Assembly: GCA_023391835.1 (NCBI GenBank)
Contig: JAEWAE010000057.1
Span: forward strand, 1-64,000
Origin: Bacillota bacterium
Lineage (GTDB): Bacteria; Bacillota; Clostridia; Oscillospirales; Ethanoligenentaceae
Length of the DNA: 64,000 bases
Direction of reading: 5' to 3'
Shown here: one piece after another, positions 1 through 8,041 of the stretch
Position numbering within the stretch: the stretch's first letter is position 1
Layout of the letters: each line of letters starts with the position of its first letter
Notes under the pieces: model-generated
Database searches by the model: none
Told to the model about the DNA's origin: nothing
What the model saw: only the letters and a program-made list of their open reading frames with translations
Program-made: the position numbers and the translations under genes

Positions 1-181
1 CACCGCCCGGCCCCCCCCGCCCGTCCTTTGCGGCAAAGGAGGATGCGGACTCCCCAATCGGCCCACAAGACAGCCGGATTTTCGCAGCGCCCGGCCGCCA
101 ACGGGGTGCCATTTCCGCCATGGCATACTGTACAAGCGGCCTCGCATACGCTGTATCGAACACGCCAAAGGAGTCGATCGT
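1..181. other. left-edge region without a supported gene
   Basis: No convincing gene is seen here. A perfect inverted repeat, TCCTTTGC-G-GCAAAGGA, occupies 24-40. A Shine-Dalgarno AAAGGAG near 167-173 belongs to the small gene that starts at 182. The left boundary of the mobile element is not in the window, so this stretch is probably element interior. Confidence 0.4.
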
Positions 182-442
182 ATGCCGGACTGCCGTCAGC
201 CGAAAGCGCAGAGCCAAGTTGCGGCTAAGCAAGCCGCATCGAATGACCCCGTGGATATCGCCTCGGTCATAATCGATGCAACCCTGCCACCCGCGCGGCG
301 AATGCAAAGTTTCCTGACACAAATCAAAGATCCCTACCGCTTTTTATGCGGCAAAACTCCGGTTCGCGTATCGTTCCGCCCGGACGGCAAGGACTTGGGC
401 GATTTGCTCCGCCGCTATTTTATAAGCCTGAAACGTGGCTGA
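182..442 (+). CDS. small accessory protein upstream of a serine recombinase
   Basis: Predicted 86-residue protein with no signal peptide or membrane segment. The ATG follows AAAGGAG at a good distance. The C-terminal half (about residues 38-86) has the pattern DPYRFLCGKTPVRVSF, then a D-L-L-R-R-Y-F-I-S-L-K ending, which resembles small uncharacterised proteins encoded just ahead of large serine recombinases in clostridial mobile elements; that resemblance is from memory and unconfirmed. It lies 62 bases upstream of the recombinase in the same direction and is probably co-transcribed. Its function is unknown; a recombination accessory or control role would be a guess. Confidence 0.55.
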   Translation: MPDCRQPKAQSQVAAKQAASNDPVDIASVIIDATLPPARRMQSFLTQIKDPYRFLCGKTPVRVSFRPDGKDLGDLLRRYFISLKRG

Positions 443-504
443 TTCTTATGCAAATTCATGCGGCTGATTCAGTGAAACACCGATGATGAAGGGAAGGAGG
501 AAGC

Positions 505-2166
505 ATGGCCCGTATCCGCCCAACGCGGGGCTTATTCGGGGAATCCGGCAAAAAGCAGGCGGTCTGGCAGATCGCCGCCTATATCCGGCTTTCCAAAGAC
601 GACGGAAACGACGAAAGCCTCAGCGTGACCAATCAGAAAAAAATTATACGGGAATATCTGGAGCAGTTTTTCGGAGAGGAATACCGGGTCGTCGATTTCT
701 ATATTGACGACGGTCTGACGGGGACGGACTACGAGCGCCCCGATTTTCAAAGGATGCTGCACGACGTCGAAACCGGGAAGGTCAACTGCGTCATTTGCAA
801 AAACTTATCCCGCGCTTTTCGGAACTACTCCGACCAGGGCTATTTTCTGGAAAACTACTTCCCGCTGCACAACACCCGATTCATTACCATCGGCGATCCG
901 AAAGTCGACAGCTTCAAGCAGCCGGAAACGATTCAGAACCTGGAAGTGCCGATCACCGGCCTGATGAACGACCGATATGCCTGCAAGACTTCCAACGACG
1001 TGCGTGAAACCTTCGATACCAAAAGGCGCAGGGGCGAATTTATCGGCGCCTTCGCGCCCTACGGGTATGCCAAAGACCCTCTGGATAAAAACAGCCTCGT
1101 CGTGGATGAGGAAGCCGCCCGCGTCGTACGGGACATTTTCACCTGGTTCACCCGGGACGGTCTGAGCAAAAGCGGTATCGCCAAACGGCTTAACGAATTG
1201 GGCATGCCCAACCCGGCGGAATATAAGCGGCGCAGCGGGCTAAAGTACCGCAATCCGTATGGAAGCGTAAACGACGGCCTCTGGAGTGCCTGCACGATCA
1301 CCCGGATTCTCAAAAGCCAGACGTATATCGGCAACATGGTGCAGGGCCGGCAAAAAGTCATCAGCTACAAAGTGCATGACAAGGTGGCGGTGCCGCAGGA
1401 GCAGTGGTTCATCAAGGAAAACACCCATGAGCCGATCGTGGACCCGGAAACCTTTGCCGAGGCACAGAGGCTCCAACTGCGGGATACACGGACGGCCCCC
1501 AAGCAAAAACAGCTGTATCTGTTTGCCGGATTGCTGCGCTGTGCCGACTGCCACAAAGCGCTGACCCGGAAAAAAGCCAAGGGGATCGTGTATTATTCCT
1601 GCCGGACGTATCATGAAAAATCGACGACAAGGTGCTCCAAGCATTCCATCCGGGAGGACGTGCTGGAGCAGGCCGTTCTGGCGGCCATCCAGAAGCAGAT
1701 CGAACTGATCGGCACGCTTGCCGATATACTCGACGCCGTCAGCCTGGCTCCCGCCGTCCATGCGCAGTCGGCCCGGCTGACCCACATGCTGAAACTTCGC
1801 ACACAGGAGTTTGACAAGCTCGGCGGCGTGATCGACAGCCTGTACATGGATTGGAAAAACGGCGACATCGGCCGGGATGAATACCGCCGGATGAAGGCCC
1901 GGTTTGAAAAGCAGGCCGGGCAGCTGCGGGAAGTGATTCAAAACCTGAAAAACGAGATGCAGGCGACGGATGCGGGCACCCAATCGGACGAACCCTTTTT
2001 GGAAAGCTTTTTGAAATACCGGAACATCCGTCGCTTGGAGCGCGGAATTCTGGTGGAACTGGTGGACACCATCTATGTGCATGAGGGCGGCGAAATCGAA
2101 ATCCAATTCAACTTTGCCGACCCATACCCGCACGGGACCGGCTGTACCGAGAGTCACCGCCCTTGA
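505..2166 (+). CDS. large serine recombinase (resolvase/invertase superfamily)
   Basis: Site-specific DNA recombinase of 553 residues that should cut and rejoin attachment sites through a covalent phosphoserine link. The N-terminal resolvase domain carries the catalytic serine in YIRLSKDD (Ser30), the GLTGTDYERPDF motif (residues 70-81) and the arginine motif LSRAFRN (101-107; more usual forms read LSRFGRN). A central recombinase domain follows, then a zinc-ribbon-like C-x2-C...C-x9-C region (about 345-380), a coiled coil, and a C-terminal DUF4368-like end (LVDTIYVHEGGEIEI). The start has GGAAGGAGG nine bases upstream. It is full length. Genes of this type usually sit at one edge of the element they move, so the attachment site is expected just past its stop codon, where the collagen-like gene begins. 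Confidence 0.93.
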   Translation: MARIRPTRGLFGESGKKQAVWQIAAYIRLSKDDGNDESLSVTNQKKIIREYLEQFFGEEYRVVDFYIDDGLTGTDYERPDFQRMLHDVETGKVNCVICKNLSRAFRNYSDQGYFLENYFPLHNTRFITIGDPKVDSFKQPETIQNLEVPITGLMNDRYACKTSNDVRETFDTKRRRGEFIGAFAPYGYAKDPLDKNSLVVDEEAARVVRDIFTWFTRDGLSKSGIAKRLNELGMPNPAEYKRRSGLKYRNPYGSVNDGLWSACTITRILKSQTYIGNMVQGRQKVISYKVHDKVAVPQEQWFIKENTHEPIVDPETFAEAQRLQLRDTRTAPKQKQLYLFAGLLRCADCHKALTRKKAKGIVYYSCRTYHEKSTTRCSKHSIREDVLEQAVLAAIQKQIELIGTLADILDAVSLAPAVHAQSARLTHMLKLRTQEFDKLGGVIDSLYMDWKNGDIGRDEYRRMKARFEKQAGQLREVIQNLKNEMQATDAGTQSDEPFLESFLKYRNIRRLERGILVELVDTIYVHEGGEIEIQFNFADPYPHGTGCTESHRP

Positions 2167-3001
2167 TCGGCATGGAAAGATCCGGGAGCTTAAAGCTTTC
2201 TATACTTTTTCCGCTCCCTTTGCCGCAAAGTTGTGTATCAATCGATGCACCCGTGGCACCGGTAGACCCTGTAGCGCCCGTTGCACCCGTAGTACCGGTG
2301 GTTCCCCTGGCCCCTGTGGCCCCCGTGGCGCCTGTGGCTCCCGTGGTACCTGTGGCACCGGTAGCGCCCGTGGCACCGGTAGCGCCCGTGGCACCTGTGG
2401 CACCGGTAGACCCTGTAGTGCCGGTGGCACCCGTAGCGCCTGTAGCGCCCGCGGCACCTGTAGCGCCTGTGGGACCAGTACCCGTCGCTCCCGTAGGCCC
2501 GATAGGGCCGGTGGGACCGGTGGCGCCTGTGGGACCAGTACCCGTCGCTCCCGTAGGCCCGATAGGGCCGGTAGGACCGGTGGCACCTGTGGGACCGGTG
2601 GCACCTGTGGGACCAGTACCCGTCGCTCCCGTAGGCCCGATAGGGCCGGTAGGACCGGTAGGACCGGTGGCACCTGTGGGACCGGTACCCGTCGCTCCCG
2701 TAGGCCCGGTGGGACCGGTGGCGCCCGTGGCTCCAGTACCCGTCGCTCCCGTAGGCCCGATAGGGCCGGTAGGACCGGTGGCACCCGTGGGACCGGTACC
2801 CGTCGCTCCCGTAGGTCCGGTCGGACCGGCGGGACCGGTGGCACCCGTAGCGCCCTTCGGGCCGGTCGGACCCGTCGGGCCCGTCGCTCCCGTGGCGCCG
2901 GTCGGCCCCGTCGGGTCGCAGCAGCACCAACGGCTTCTGGGGGAGCGAAGCAATTCTCCATCCGTTTGGCTGTCATCATAATGGTTCTTATAGATATGCA
3001 T
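2108..3001 (-). CDS. collagen-like (Gly-X-Thr) surface or exosporium protein, 3' end probably replaced
   Basis: With the start at 3001 this is a 297-residue protein: a 31-residue head with a CCC cluster, about 221 residues of Gly-X-Y triplets dominated by GPTG and GATG, then a 45-residue non-repetitive tail. Gly-X-Thr repeats are typical of BclA-like exosporium filaments of spore formers. No C-terminal globular trimerisation domain is present: the tail runs antisense into the last 59 bases of the recombinase gene. That suggests the native 3' end was cut off by integration of the element. The ATG at 3001 has only a weak GGAAATGG site; an upstream in-frame start at 3175 gives an implausible basic head. 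A CATATTTT box near 3045 could be a sporulation sigma -10, but this is weak. Confidence 0.7.
   Translation of the reverse strand: MHIYKNHYDDSQTDGELLRSPRSRWCCCDPTGPTGATGATGPTGPTGPKGATGATGPAGPTGPTGATGTGPTGATGPTGPIGPTGATGTGATGATGPTGPTGATGTGPTGATGPTGPTGPIGPTGATGTGPTGATGPTGATGPTGPIGPTGATGTGPTGATGPTGPIGPTGATGTGPTGATGAAGATGATGATGTTGSTGATGATGATGATGATGATGTTGATGATGATGARGTTGTTGATGATGSTGATGASIDTQLCGKGSGKSIESFKLPDLSMPIKGGDSRYSRSRAGMGRQS
2246..2908 (-). repeat. collagen-coding tandem repeat region
   Basis: Nine-base-periodic Gly-X-Y coding repeats organised into longer units. An exact 60-base spacing is visible between the copies beginning near 2471 and 2531. Six units share a Gly-Thr dipeptide that breaks the triplet frame (GATGTGPTG, once GATGTGATG), so the interruptions were copied along with the repeat. 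Such tracts expand and contract by slippage and are prone to misassembly. Confidence 0.85.
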
Positions 3002-3172
3002 ATTGTCACCATTTCCCGTATAGTACCGATGGCGACGGAAAAATATGTCTTTTACCCTCCGAGCAAAAGACACGCCTCCATTTTCCCCATCGGCCGGAGA
3101 TACGACCGGCCGGATGCCGGCTTTACGTTCCCATTCAATTATATGAACCCGCCGCGAGGATTGGCACAACAA

Positions 3173-3218
3173 CAAAGGCTCCGCCCGGACCCACCAAATG
3201 GGCCGGACAGAGCCTTTG
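3173..3218 (-). terminator. terminator-like hairpin after the sugar operon
   Basis: Long GC-rich stem (CAAAGGCTC...GAGCCTTTG arms with an inner CCGG/CCGG pairing) just past the last gene of the minus-strand sugar operon. The following minus-strand tract is TTGTTGTTG, a weak U-run. Confidence 0.55.
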
Positions 3219-3237
3219 CCGTCAGAGGAACAAGATC

Positions 3238-4284
3238 TCAGATATGGCAGCGGACCGCGATCCGCTCTTTTTCCGACTGGAACGCGGCGTCGATGACACG
3301 CATCACCCGCATGGCCTCGGCCGGCTGGACGGCCAGCTTCTCACCCTGCTCCACCGCGCGCACAAAGTTGCGGTAGTAATCCTTTTCGTCGGTTTCCACC
3401 GCAGGCAGCGGGATCTTCTCAATGGTCTCGACGGGGCGGGGCGCCATGGTGCGGGTCGGCCCGGCCGCCGTGTAAACGATGCCCGGCTCCCAGTGCATGG
3501 TGGATTCCTTCACCCGCGTGATGCCGCCGTTGCAATCCCAGTCGCGCACCACCAGCGTGCCGGCATCGCCCGACACATGCCACCGGGGCAGCGGGTCGAG
3601 GCAGTAGGTATCCACCTCCACCAGCGCGGAAAGATCGTTTTCAAACCGCAGCAGCACCTTGAAATTGTCATCCACATCGGGGAAACGGACGCTCAACAGA
3701 TGGGCGAACACCGACGTGACCGGGCTTTTGACCATGAAAAGCAGCTGGTCGATGAGGTGCACGCCCCAGTCTAGGAGCATGCCGCCGCCGGCTTCCTTCA
3801 CGCAGCGCCAGTCGCCGGGCACGCCGTTAGAACCCTGCACGCGGGACTCGATGTAAAACGGCTTGCCCACCAGCCCGTCGGCAATGGCTTTGCGCACGAT
3901 GCAGAAATCCCGGTCCCACCGGCGGTTTTGGTGCACGGTGAAAAGACGGCCGGCTTTTTCGGAAGCGGCGATGATGTCGCTTAGCTCCGTGCTGTCGAGC
4001 GTGACCGGTTTTTCGCTGATGACGTGCTTGCCCGCACCGAGCGCCTGGATGGCCATGGGGCGGTGAAAATTATTCGGCACGGCCAGCAGCACCGCGTCGA
4101 CGGCCGGGTCGGCCAGCACCTGCTCGTAACTCGAGTAGACTTTCCGGCCCGGGCGGCCGAGCTTGGCTGTCTTTTCCGGGTTGATGTCATAGACGCTCGT
4201 GACGGCAAGGCCGGTATCCGGCGTGATATATCGGATGTGATGACGGCCCATGCCGCCGCAGCCCACTACGCAAATCGAAACCAA
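3238..4284 (-). CDS. Gfo/Idh/MocA family NAD(P)-dependent sugar oxidoreductase
   Basis: Predicted 348-residue cytoplasmic oxidoreductase. The N-terminal Rossmann fold has VVGCGGMGRHH (residues 6-16), the family EKP motif appears as ISEKPVTL, and the second domain holds the catalytic-type D-x3-H in LLDWGVHLID. Family members oxidise or reduce a hydroxyl on sugars, inositols or glycosides. It is the last gene of the operon and starts 19 bases after the preceding isomerase-like gene. It is only distantly similar to the second oxidoreductase of the operon (6085-7164), so the two probably act on different intermediates or in opposite directions. The exact substrate cannot be read from sequence. 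Confidence 0.9.
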   Translation of the reverse strand: MVSICVVGCGGMGRHHIRYITPDTGLAVTSVYDINPEKTAKLGRPGRKVYSSYEQVLADPAVDAVLLAVPNNFHRPMAIQALGAGKHVISEKPVTLDSTELSDIIAASEKAGRLFTVHQNRRWDRDFCIVRKAIADGLVGKPFYIESRVQGSNGVPGDWRCVKEAGGGMLLDWGVHLIDQLLFMVKSPVTSVFAHLLSVRFPDVDDNFKVLLRFENDLSALVEVDTYCLDPLPRWHVSGDAGTLVVRDWDCNGGITRVKESTMHWEPGIVYTAAGPTRTMAPRPVETIEKIPLPAVETDEKDYYRNFVRAVEQGEKLAVQPAEAMRVMRVIDAAFQSEKERIAVRCHI

Positions 4285-4303
4285 TGAAATTGCCCCCCGC
4301 TCT

Positions 4304-5272
4304 TTATGCCCACCACATGCCGGTGGGCTTCGGTTTATGGATCATGACTCTCTGAAGGAATTTGACGGCCTTTTCCAGCCCTTCGCGGGGGTCCATCACG
4401 CTGTCTTCATGCTCGATGGAGGCCACATAGTCGTAGCCCGCCAGCCGCAACTCGCTGAAAATGTCGCGCCAGACCTGCTCGTCGTGGCCGTAGCCCACCG
4501 TGCGGAACACCCAGGAGCGGTTGATCTCGTCGGAATAGTGGGTGGTATCCAGCACGCCCTTGAAGGCGGTGTTGGCCGCGTCGACGCGGGTGTCTTTTGC
4601 GTGGAAATGGTAAATAGCGCCCTTGAGCGCCCGGATGGCCGTGACCATGTCGATGCCCTGCCAGAAAAGATGCGACGGGTCGAGGTTGGCGCCGATGGTC
4701 GGCCCCACTGCCTCGCGCAGCCGCAGCAGCGCGGCCGGGTTATAGACGCAGAAGCCCGGGTGCAGCTCCAGCGCGATTTTCGTCACGCCGTGGCTGTTTG
4801 CAAACTTCACGGCTTTTTCCCAATAGGGGATGAGCACCTCGTTCCACTGCCAGTCGAGGACTTTGAGGTAATCGTCCGGCCAGGGGCAGGTCACCCAGTT
4901 GGGATATTTGGAATTTTCGCAGTCGCCCGGGCAGCCGGAAAAGGTGGTGATGGTGTCAATTTCCAGCTTTTCGGCCAGGATACAGGCCGCTTCGAACTGG
5001 CTGTTGAATTTGGCGGCGACCGCCTTGTCGGGGTGCACGGCGTTGCCGTGGACGGCAAGCGCCGAAAGTATCAGATTGTGCCGGCCGATGGTTTCTTTGA
5101 GCTTCTGGAAGGCCGCTTCGTCACGGATCAGCGCCTCGGCGTCGGCATGAGCTGTGCCGGGGTAGCCTCCGCAGCCCAGCTCAAAGGCCTCGACCCCGAT
5201 GCTTTCCAGATAGCTCAGCGCGTCTTCCAGACTCATGTCGGTGAGCGCGCTCATCAGAACTCCCAGTTTCAT
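4304..5272 (-). CDS. sugar phosphate isomerase/epimerase-like TIM-barrel protein
   Basis: Predicted 322-residue protein of the xylose isomerase-like TIM-barrel family. Likely metal-site segments are LELHPGF, NLDPSHLFWQ, HFHAKDTRVD and ASIEHEDS, giving the Glu/Asp/His/Glu pattern of these divalent-metal enzymes. The start is supported by AAAAGGAGG. Relatives act as isomerases, epimerases, dehydratases or lyases on sugars and keto-glycosides; which reaction applies here is not visible. It lies between the ThuA-like gene (31 bases upstream) and an oxidoreductase (19 bases downstream), consistent with one transcript and one pathway. Confidence 0.88.
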   Translation of the reverse strand: MKLGVLMSALTDMSLEDALSYLESIGVEAFELGCGGYPGTAHADAEALIRDEAAFQKLKETIGRHNLILSALAVHGNAVHPDKAVAAKFNSQFEAACILAEKLEIDTITTFSGCPGDCENSKYPNWVTCPWPDDYLKVLDWQWNEVLIPYWEKAVKFANSHGVTKIALELHPGFCVYNPAALLRLREAVGPTIGANLDPSHLFWQGIDMVTAIRALKGAIYHFHAKDTRVDAANTAFKGVLDTTHYSDEINRSWVFRTVGYGHDEQVWRDIFSELRLAGYDYVASIEHEDSVMDPREGLEKAVKFLQRVMIHKPKPTGMWWA

Positions 5273-5303
5273 GGAATATACCTCCTTTTCGGGTGCCGTC
5301 GGC

Positions 5304-6038
5304 TCACGCGCCGGCAGCGGGTTCCAGCGGTTCGGTATTGGGGCAGTTCACTTCGCCGCGGCGTACGGTGGGCGCGGCCCAATGGACGGCATTGCGGAGC
5401 ACCTGCTGGATATGGGGATCATAAAAGGTCGGGCAGCTCTCGTGCCCGGGCTGGAAATAGAAAACCTTGCCGTAGCCCCGGTGGTAGGTCACGCCGCTGC
5501 GGAACACTTCGCCCCCTGAAAACCAGCTGATAAAGACCGTCTCGTCCGGTTCCGGGATGTCGAAGGGCTCGCCGTACATTTCCTGCACCGCCAGCTCGAA
5601 ATGCTCCGGCAGGCCCGCCGCAATGGGGTGGGCGGGGTTGACGCACCAGATGCGTTCCCGGTCGTCATCGCGCCATTTGAGTGTGCAGCTGGTGCCCATG
5701 AGCCGTCTGAATGGCTTGGAAAGATGCCCCGAGTGAAGCACGATCAGCCCCATGCCGCGCAGCACCGCCTGCTGGACTTTTTCGGCCACCTCGTCGGGCA
5801 CGGCGTCGTGAGCCGTGTGGCCCCACCAGATGAGCACATCGGTGGTGTCGAGCACACGGTCGGGCAGGCCGCATTCCGGCTCATCCAGCGTCGCGGTGCC
5901 CACAGTCAGGCCCCCATCTTTCGACAGGAAATCCGCAATGGCCCCGTGGATGCCGGCGGGATAGACCCTGCGAATCGCTTCGCTCTTTTTCTCATGGCGG
6001 TATTCGTTCCAGACCGTCACACGGATCGGCATTTGCAA
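5304..6038 (-). CDS. ThuA-like trehalose-utilisation family protein
   Basis: Predicted 244-residue protein with the glutamine-amidotransferase-like fold of the ThuA family. Visible blocks are IRVTVWNEYRHEK at the N-terminus, DVLIWWGHTAHD, a GLIVLHSGHLSKPF segment, and a C-terminal GKVFYFQPGHES. ThuA acts with Gfo/Idh/MocA partners on 3-keto-disaccharides in the trehalose/sucrose oxidation route of Agrobacterium. Here it sits between two such oxidoreductases and two TIM-barrel isomerases, which supports an oxidative sugar or glycoside pathway. Its biochemical role in this operon remains inference. Confidence 0.88.
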   Translation of the reverse strand: MQMPIRVTVWNEYRHEKKSEAIRRVYPAGIHGAIADFLSKDGGLTVGTATLDEPECGLPDRVLDTTDVLIWWGHTAHDAVPDEVAEKVQQAVLRGMGLIVLHSGHLSKPFRRLMGTSCTLKWRDDDRERIWCVNPAHPIAAGLPEHFELAVQEMYGEPFDIPEPDETVFISWFSGGEVFRSGVTYHRGYGKVFYFQPGHESCPTFYDPHIQQVLRNAVHWAAPTVRRGEVNCPNTEPLEPAAGA

Positions 6039-6084
6039 TCCCCGCTTTCATATAATCGTTCGGTTCGGCCGTTTGCCGGATATG

Positions 6085-7164
6085 TCAGCCGAAATAATAG
6101 GGCTCGCCGCTCTTGGCCGACTGATAGATGCCGTCGAGAATTTTCGTGACCACGATGGCCTGCTCGGGCAATACGACAAGCTTGCCCTTGCCCCGCACGG
6201 CGTTGAGCCAGGTCTCGGCCTCCACGTCCTCCGCCTTGCGCTTTTTGCCGTCGAAAAAGGCCACGCCGCCGGCCTGGGTGTCGGGCTTGAGCACATACTG
6301 CAGGCCGTTGCGCACCCCGTTGATGCGCAGCCCGTCGAGCATATCGCCCCCCGCCTCGGTGCCGCAGATCTGGGTGATGGCCTCGCCCACATCCAGCCGG
6401 TTGAGCGCCCAGCTCGACTCGAGGATGATGGTGGCGCCGTTTTTCATCACGATGAAGCCGAAGGCGCTGTCTTCGACCGTAAATTTGGCCGGGTCCCAGT
6501 CACCCCAGGCGTTGCCGGTGCGGGTGTCTTTGTTGTGGGCGTGGTAGGCGGTGCCCACGCAGTATTTCGGCTCGTAATTGTTCATCATCCACAGCGTCAG
6601 ATCCAGCGCGTGGGTGCCGATGTCGATGAGCGGCCCGCCGCCCTGCTGGTAAGCATCCAGAAATACGCCCCACGTCGGCACGGCCCGCCGGCGGATAGCC
6701 GTCGCCCGGGCAAAATAGATGTCGCCAAAGGTGCCTTTTTCGGCCTCCTCTTTCATAAAGAGCGAGTCGGGGCGATACCGGTTCTGGTAGCCTATGGTCA
6801 GCAGCTTGCCGGTGCGCCGGGCGGCGTCGAGCATTTTTTGCGCTTCCTCGGGATTGATGGCCATGGGCTTCTCGCACATGACGTGCTTGCCGGCCTCCAG
6901 TGCGTCCACGGTGATGAAACTGTGGGCCCGGTTGGGCGTCAGCACATGGATGACTTCGATGCCGGGGTCTTTGAGCAATTTCTTATAATCGGTGTAGACC
7001 TTGGCGTCCGGGGTGCCGTATTCCTTGGCGGCCTTTTCGGCGCGTTCGCGCACGATATCGCAGAAAGCCACCATTTTGGCCAGAGGCTGGCGGGAAAGCG
7101 CGGGCATGTGTTTGCCGTTGGCGATGCCGCCGCAGCCGATGATGCCGATACGAATGGGTTCCAT
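6085..7164 (-). CDS. Gfo/Idh/MocA family NAD(P)-dependent sugar oxidoreductase
   Basis: Predicted 359-residue oxidoreductase. It shows the Rossmann motif IIGCGGIANGKH (residues 8-19), the EKPMAIN motif, and D-x3-H in LIDIGTHALDL. A weak AGGATG ribosome site precedes the ATG. It is the second oxidoreductase of the operon, 68 bases below the 246-residue isomerase-like gene and 46 bases above thuA. Pairing two such enzymes with epimerase-like proteins is typical of pathways that oxidise a ring hydroxyl, alter or cleave the sugar, and reduce it again. The substrate is unknown. Confidence 0.9.
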   Translation of the reverse strand: MEPIRIGIIGCGGIANGKHMPALSRQPLAKMVAFCDIVRERAEKAAKEYGTPDAKVYTDYKKLLKDPGIEVIHVLTPNRAHSFITVDALEAGKHVMCEKPMAINPEEAQKMLDAARRTGKLLTIGYQNRYRPDSLFMKEEAEKGTFGDIYFARATAIRRRAVPTWGVFLDAYQQGGGPLIDIGTHALDLTLWMMNNYEPKYCVGTAYHAHNKDTRTGNAWGDWDPAKFTVEDSAFGFIVMKNGATIILESSWALNRLDVGEAITQICGTEAGGDMLDGLRINGVRNGLQYVLKPDTQAGGVAFFDGKKRKAEDVEAETWLNAVRGKGKLVVLPEQAIVVTKILDGIYQSAKSGEPYYFG

Positions 7165-7231
7165 AATCCGGTCATCCTTTCATGTTGAAGCGATGGATTC
7201 CGATTGGAGGGGCAAGGCCGGCAACCGCCGG

Positions 7232-7972
7232 TCAATACCCCATGGCGCGCAAATTGCGGCGGGAAACGGCCGCGCACTCGAGGGAATCGCCGTCGGTGCG
7301 GTCCATTTCCACAAAGGCCCACTCCACACCCTGTTTCTGAGCCGCGGCCAGGAAATCGGCCACCGGCAGGATGCCTTCGCCGATGTTGGCGTTGACACGG
7401 CGTTCCTCGGGTTTTTCCTTCATATCTTTAATATGGATATGGCGCAGCCGGCCGACATTGAGCCGCATGTAATCGAGCGGATTCACGCCCGCATAGGCGC
7501 ACCAGTAGGTATCGAGCTCCATGCCCACTTCGGGCAGCGTGCGGAAAAAGTCATCCAGCGGATAGGCGCCGCCGGACGTTTCAAACTCATGATAATGATT
7601 GTGATAGCTAAGCCCCAACCCCGCCGCCGCGAGCTGTTTTTGGATGCCCGCCACCTCGTCGGTGACTTCGGGGCGGTTGATGGGGTGGCGGGAGGTGCCG
7701 GCGATGGTAATATCCGGGATGCCCAGTGCTTTGGCATAGCGGATCTGTTCCGGCACCGAGCCGGTCAGAGCCTCCAGCCCCACATGGGTGCCGGCGGCTT
7801 TGAGACCGCAGCGGCTCAGCATAGCCTCAAGCTGCTCGGGGCTGTAACCGTAGTAGCCGGCAAACTGCACGCCCTCATAGCCGGCCTGCGCCAGAGCGGC
7901 CAGCGTGCCCTCCAGATCTTTTTCGGCATGGTCGCGCACGGTGTACACCTGGATTCCGATATGGATGGCCAT
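7232..7972 (-). CDS. sugar phosphate isomerase/epimerase-like TIM-barrel protein
   Basis: Predicted 246-residue TIM-barrel protein of the same superfamily as the 322-residue protein of this operon, but shorter and clearly diverged. The N-terminus reads HIGIQVYTVRDHAEKD; metal-site candidates are LSYHNHYHEF, MELDTYWCAYAG, HIHIKDMKE and FVEMDRTDG. Members include inosose and keto-sugar epimerases or dehydratases. It is the first enzyme gene after lacI, 69 bases below it, with GGGAG upstream of its ATG. Confidence 0.88.
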   Translation of the reverse strand: MAIHIGIQVYTVRDHAEKDLEGTLAALAQAGYEGVQFAGYYGYSPEQLEAMLSRCGLKAAGTHVGLEALTGSVPEQIRYAKALGIPDITIAGTSRHPINRPEVTDEVAGIQKQLAAAGLGLSYHNHYHEFETSGGAYPLDDFFRTLPEVGMELDTYWCAYAGVNPLDYMRLNVGRLRHIHIKDMKEKPEERRVNANIGEGILPVADFLAAAQKQGVEWAFVEMDRTDGDSLECAAVSRRNLRAMGY

Positions 7973-8041
7973 GGAAATCTCCCTTTCTCCGCCGAAGCAC
8001 GATAGCCGGCAGGTACGGCGGCACCCCTGCCCGCGCCGGTG

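Noticed and set aside
28..228. 66-residue open frame at the left edge
   Set aside because: Low-complexity Arg/Ser/Ala composition, overlap with the better-supported gene at 182, and an AAAGGAGG that directly touches an internal ATG with no spacing.
2246..2908. CRISPR-like repeated segments
   Set aside because: Repeats are contiguous, coding with a nine-base period and lack unique spacers.
2163..2981. 272-residue plus-strand frame of Ala-Pro-Val repeats
   Set aside because: It is the reverse complement of the Gly-X-Thr collagen repeat; every collagen-coding tract produces such a shadow.
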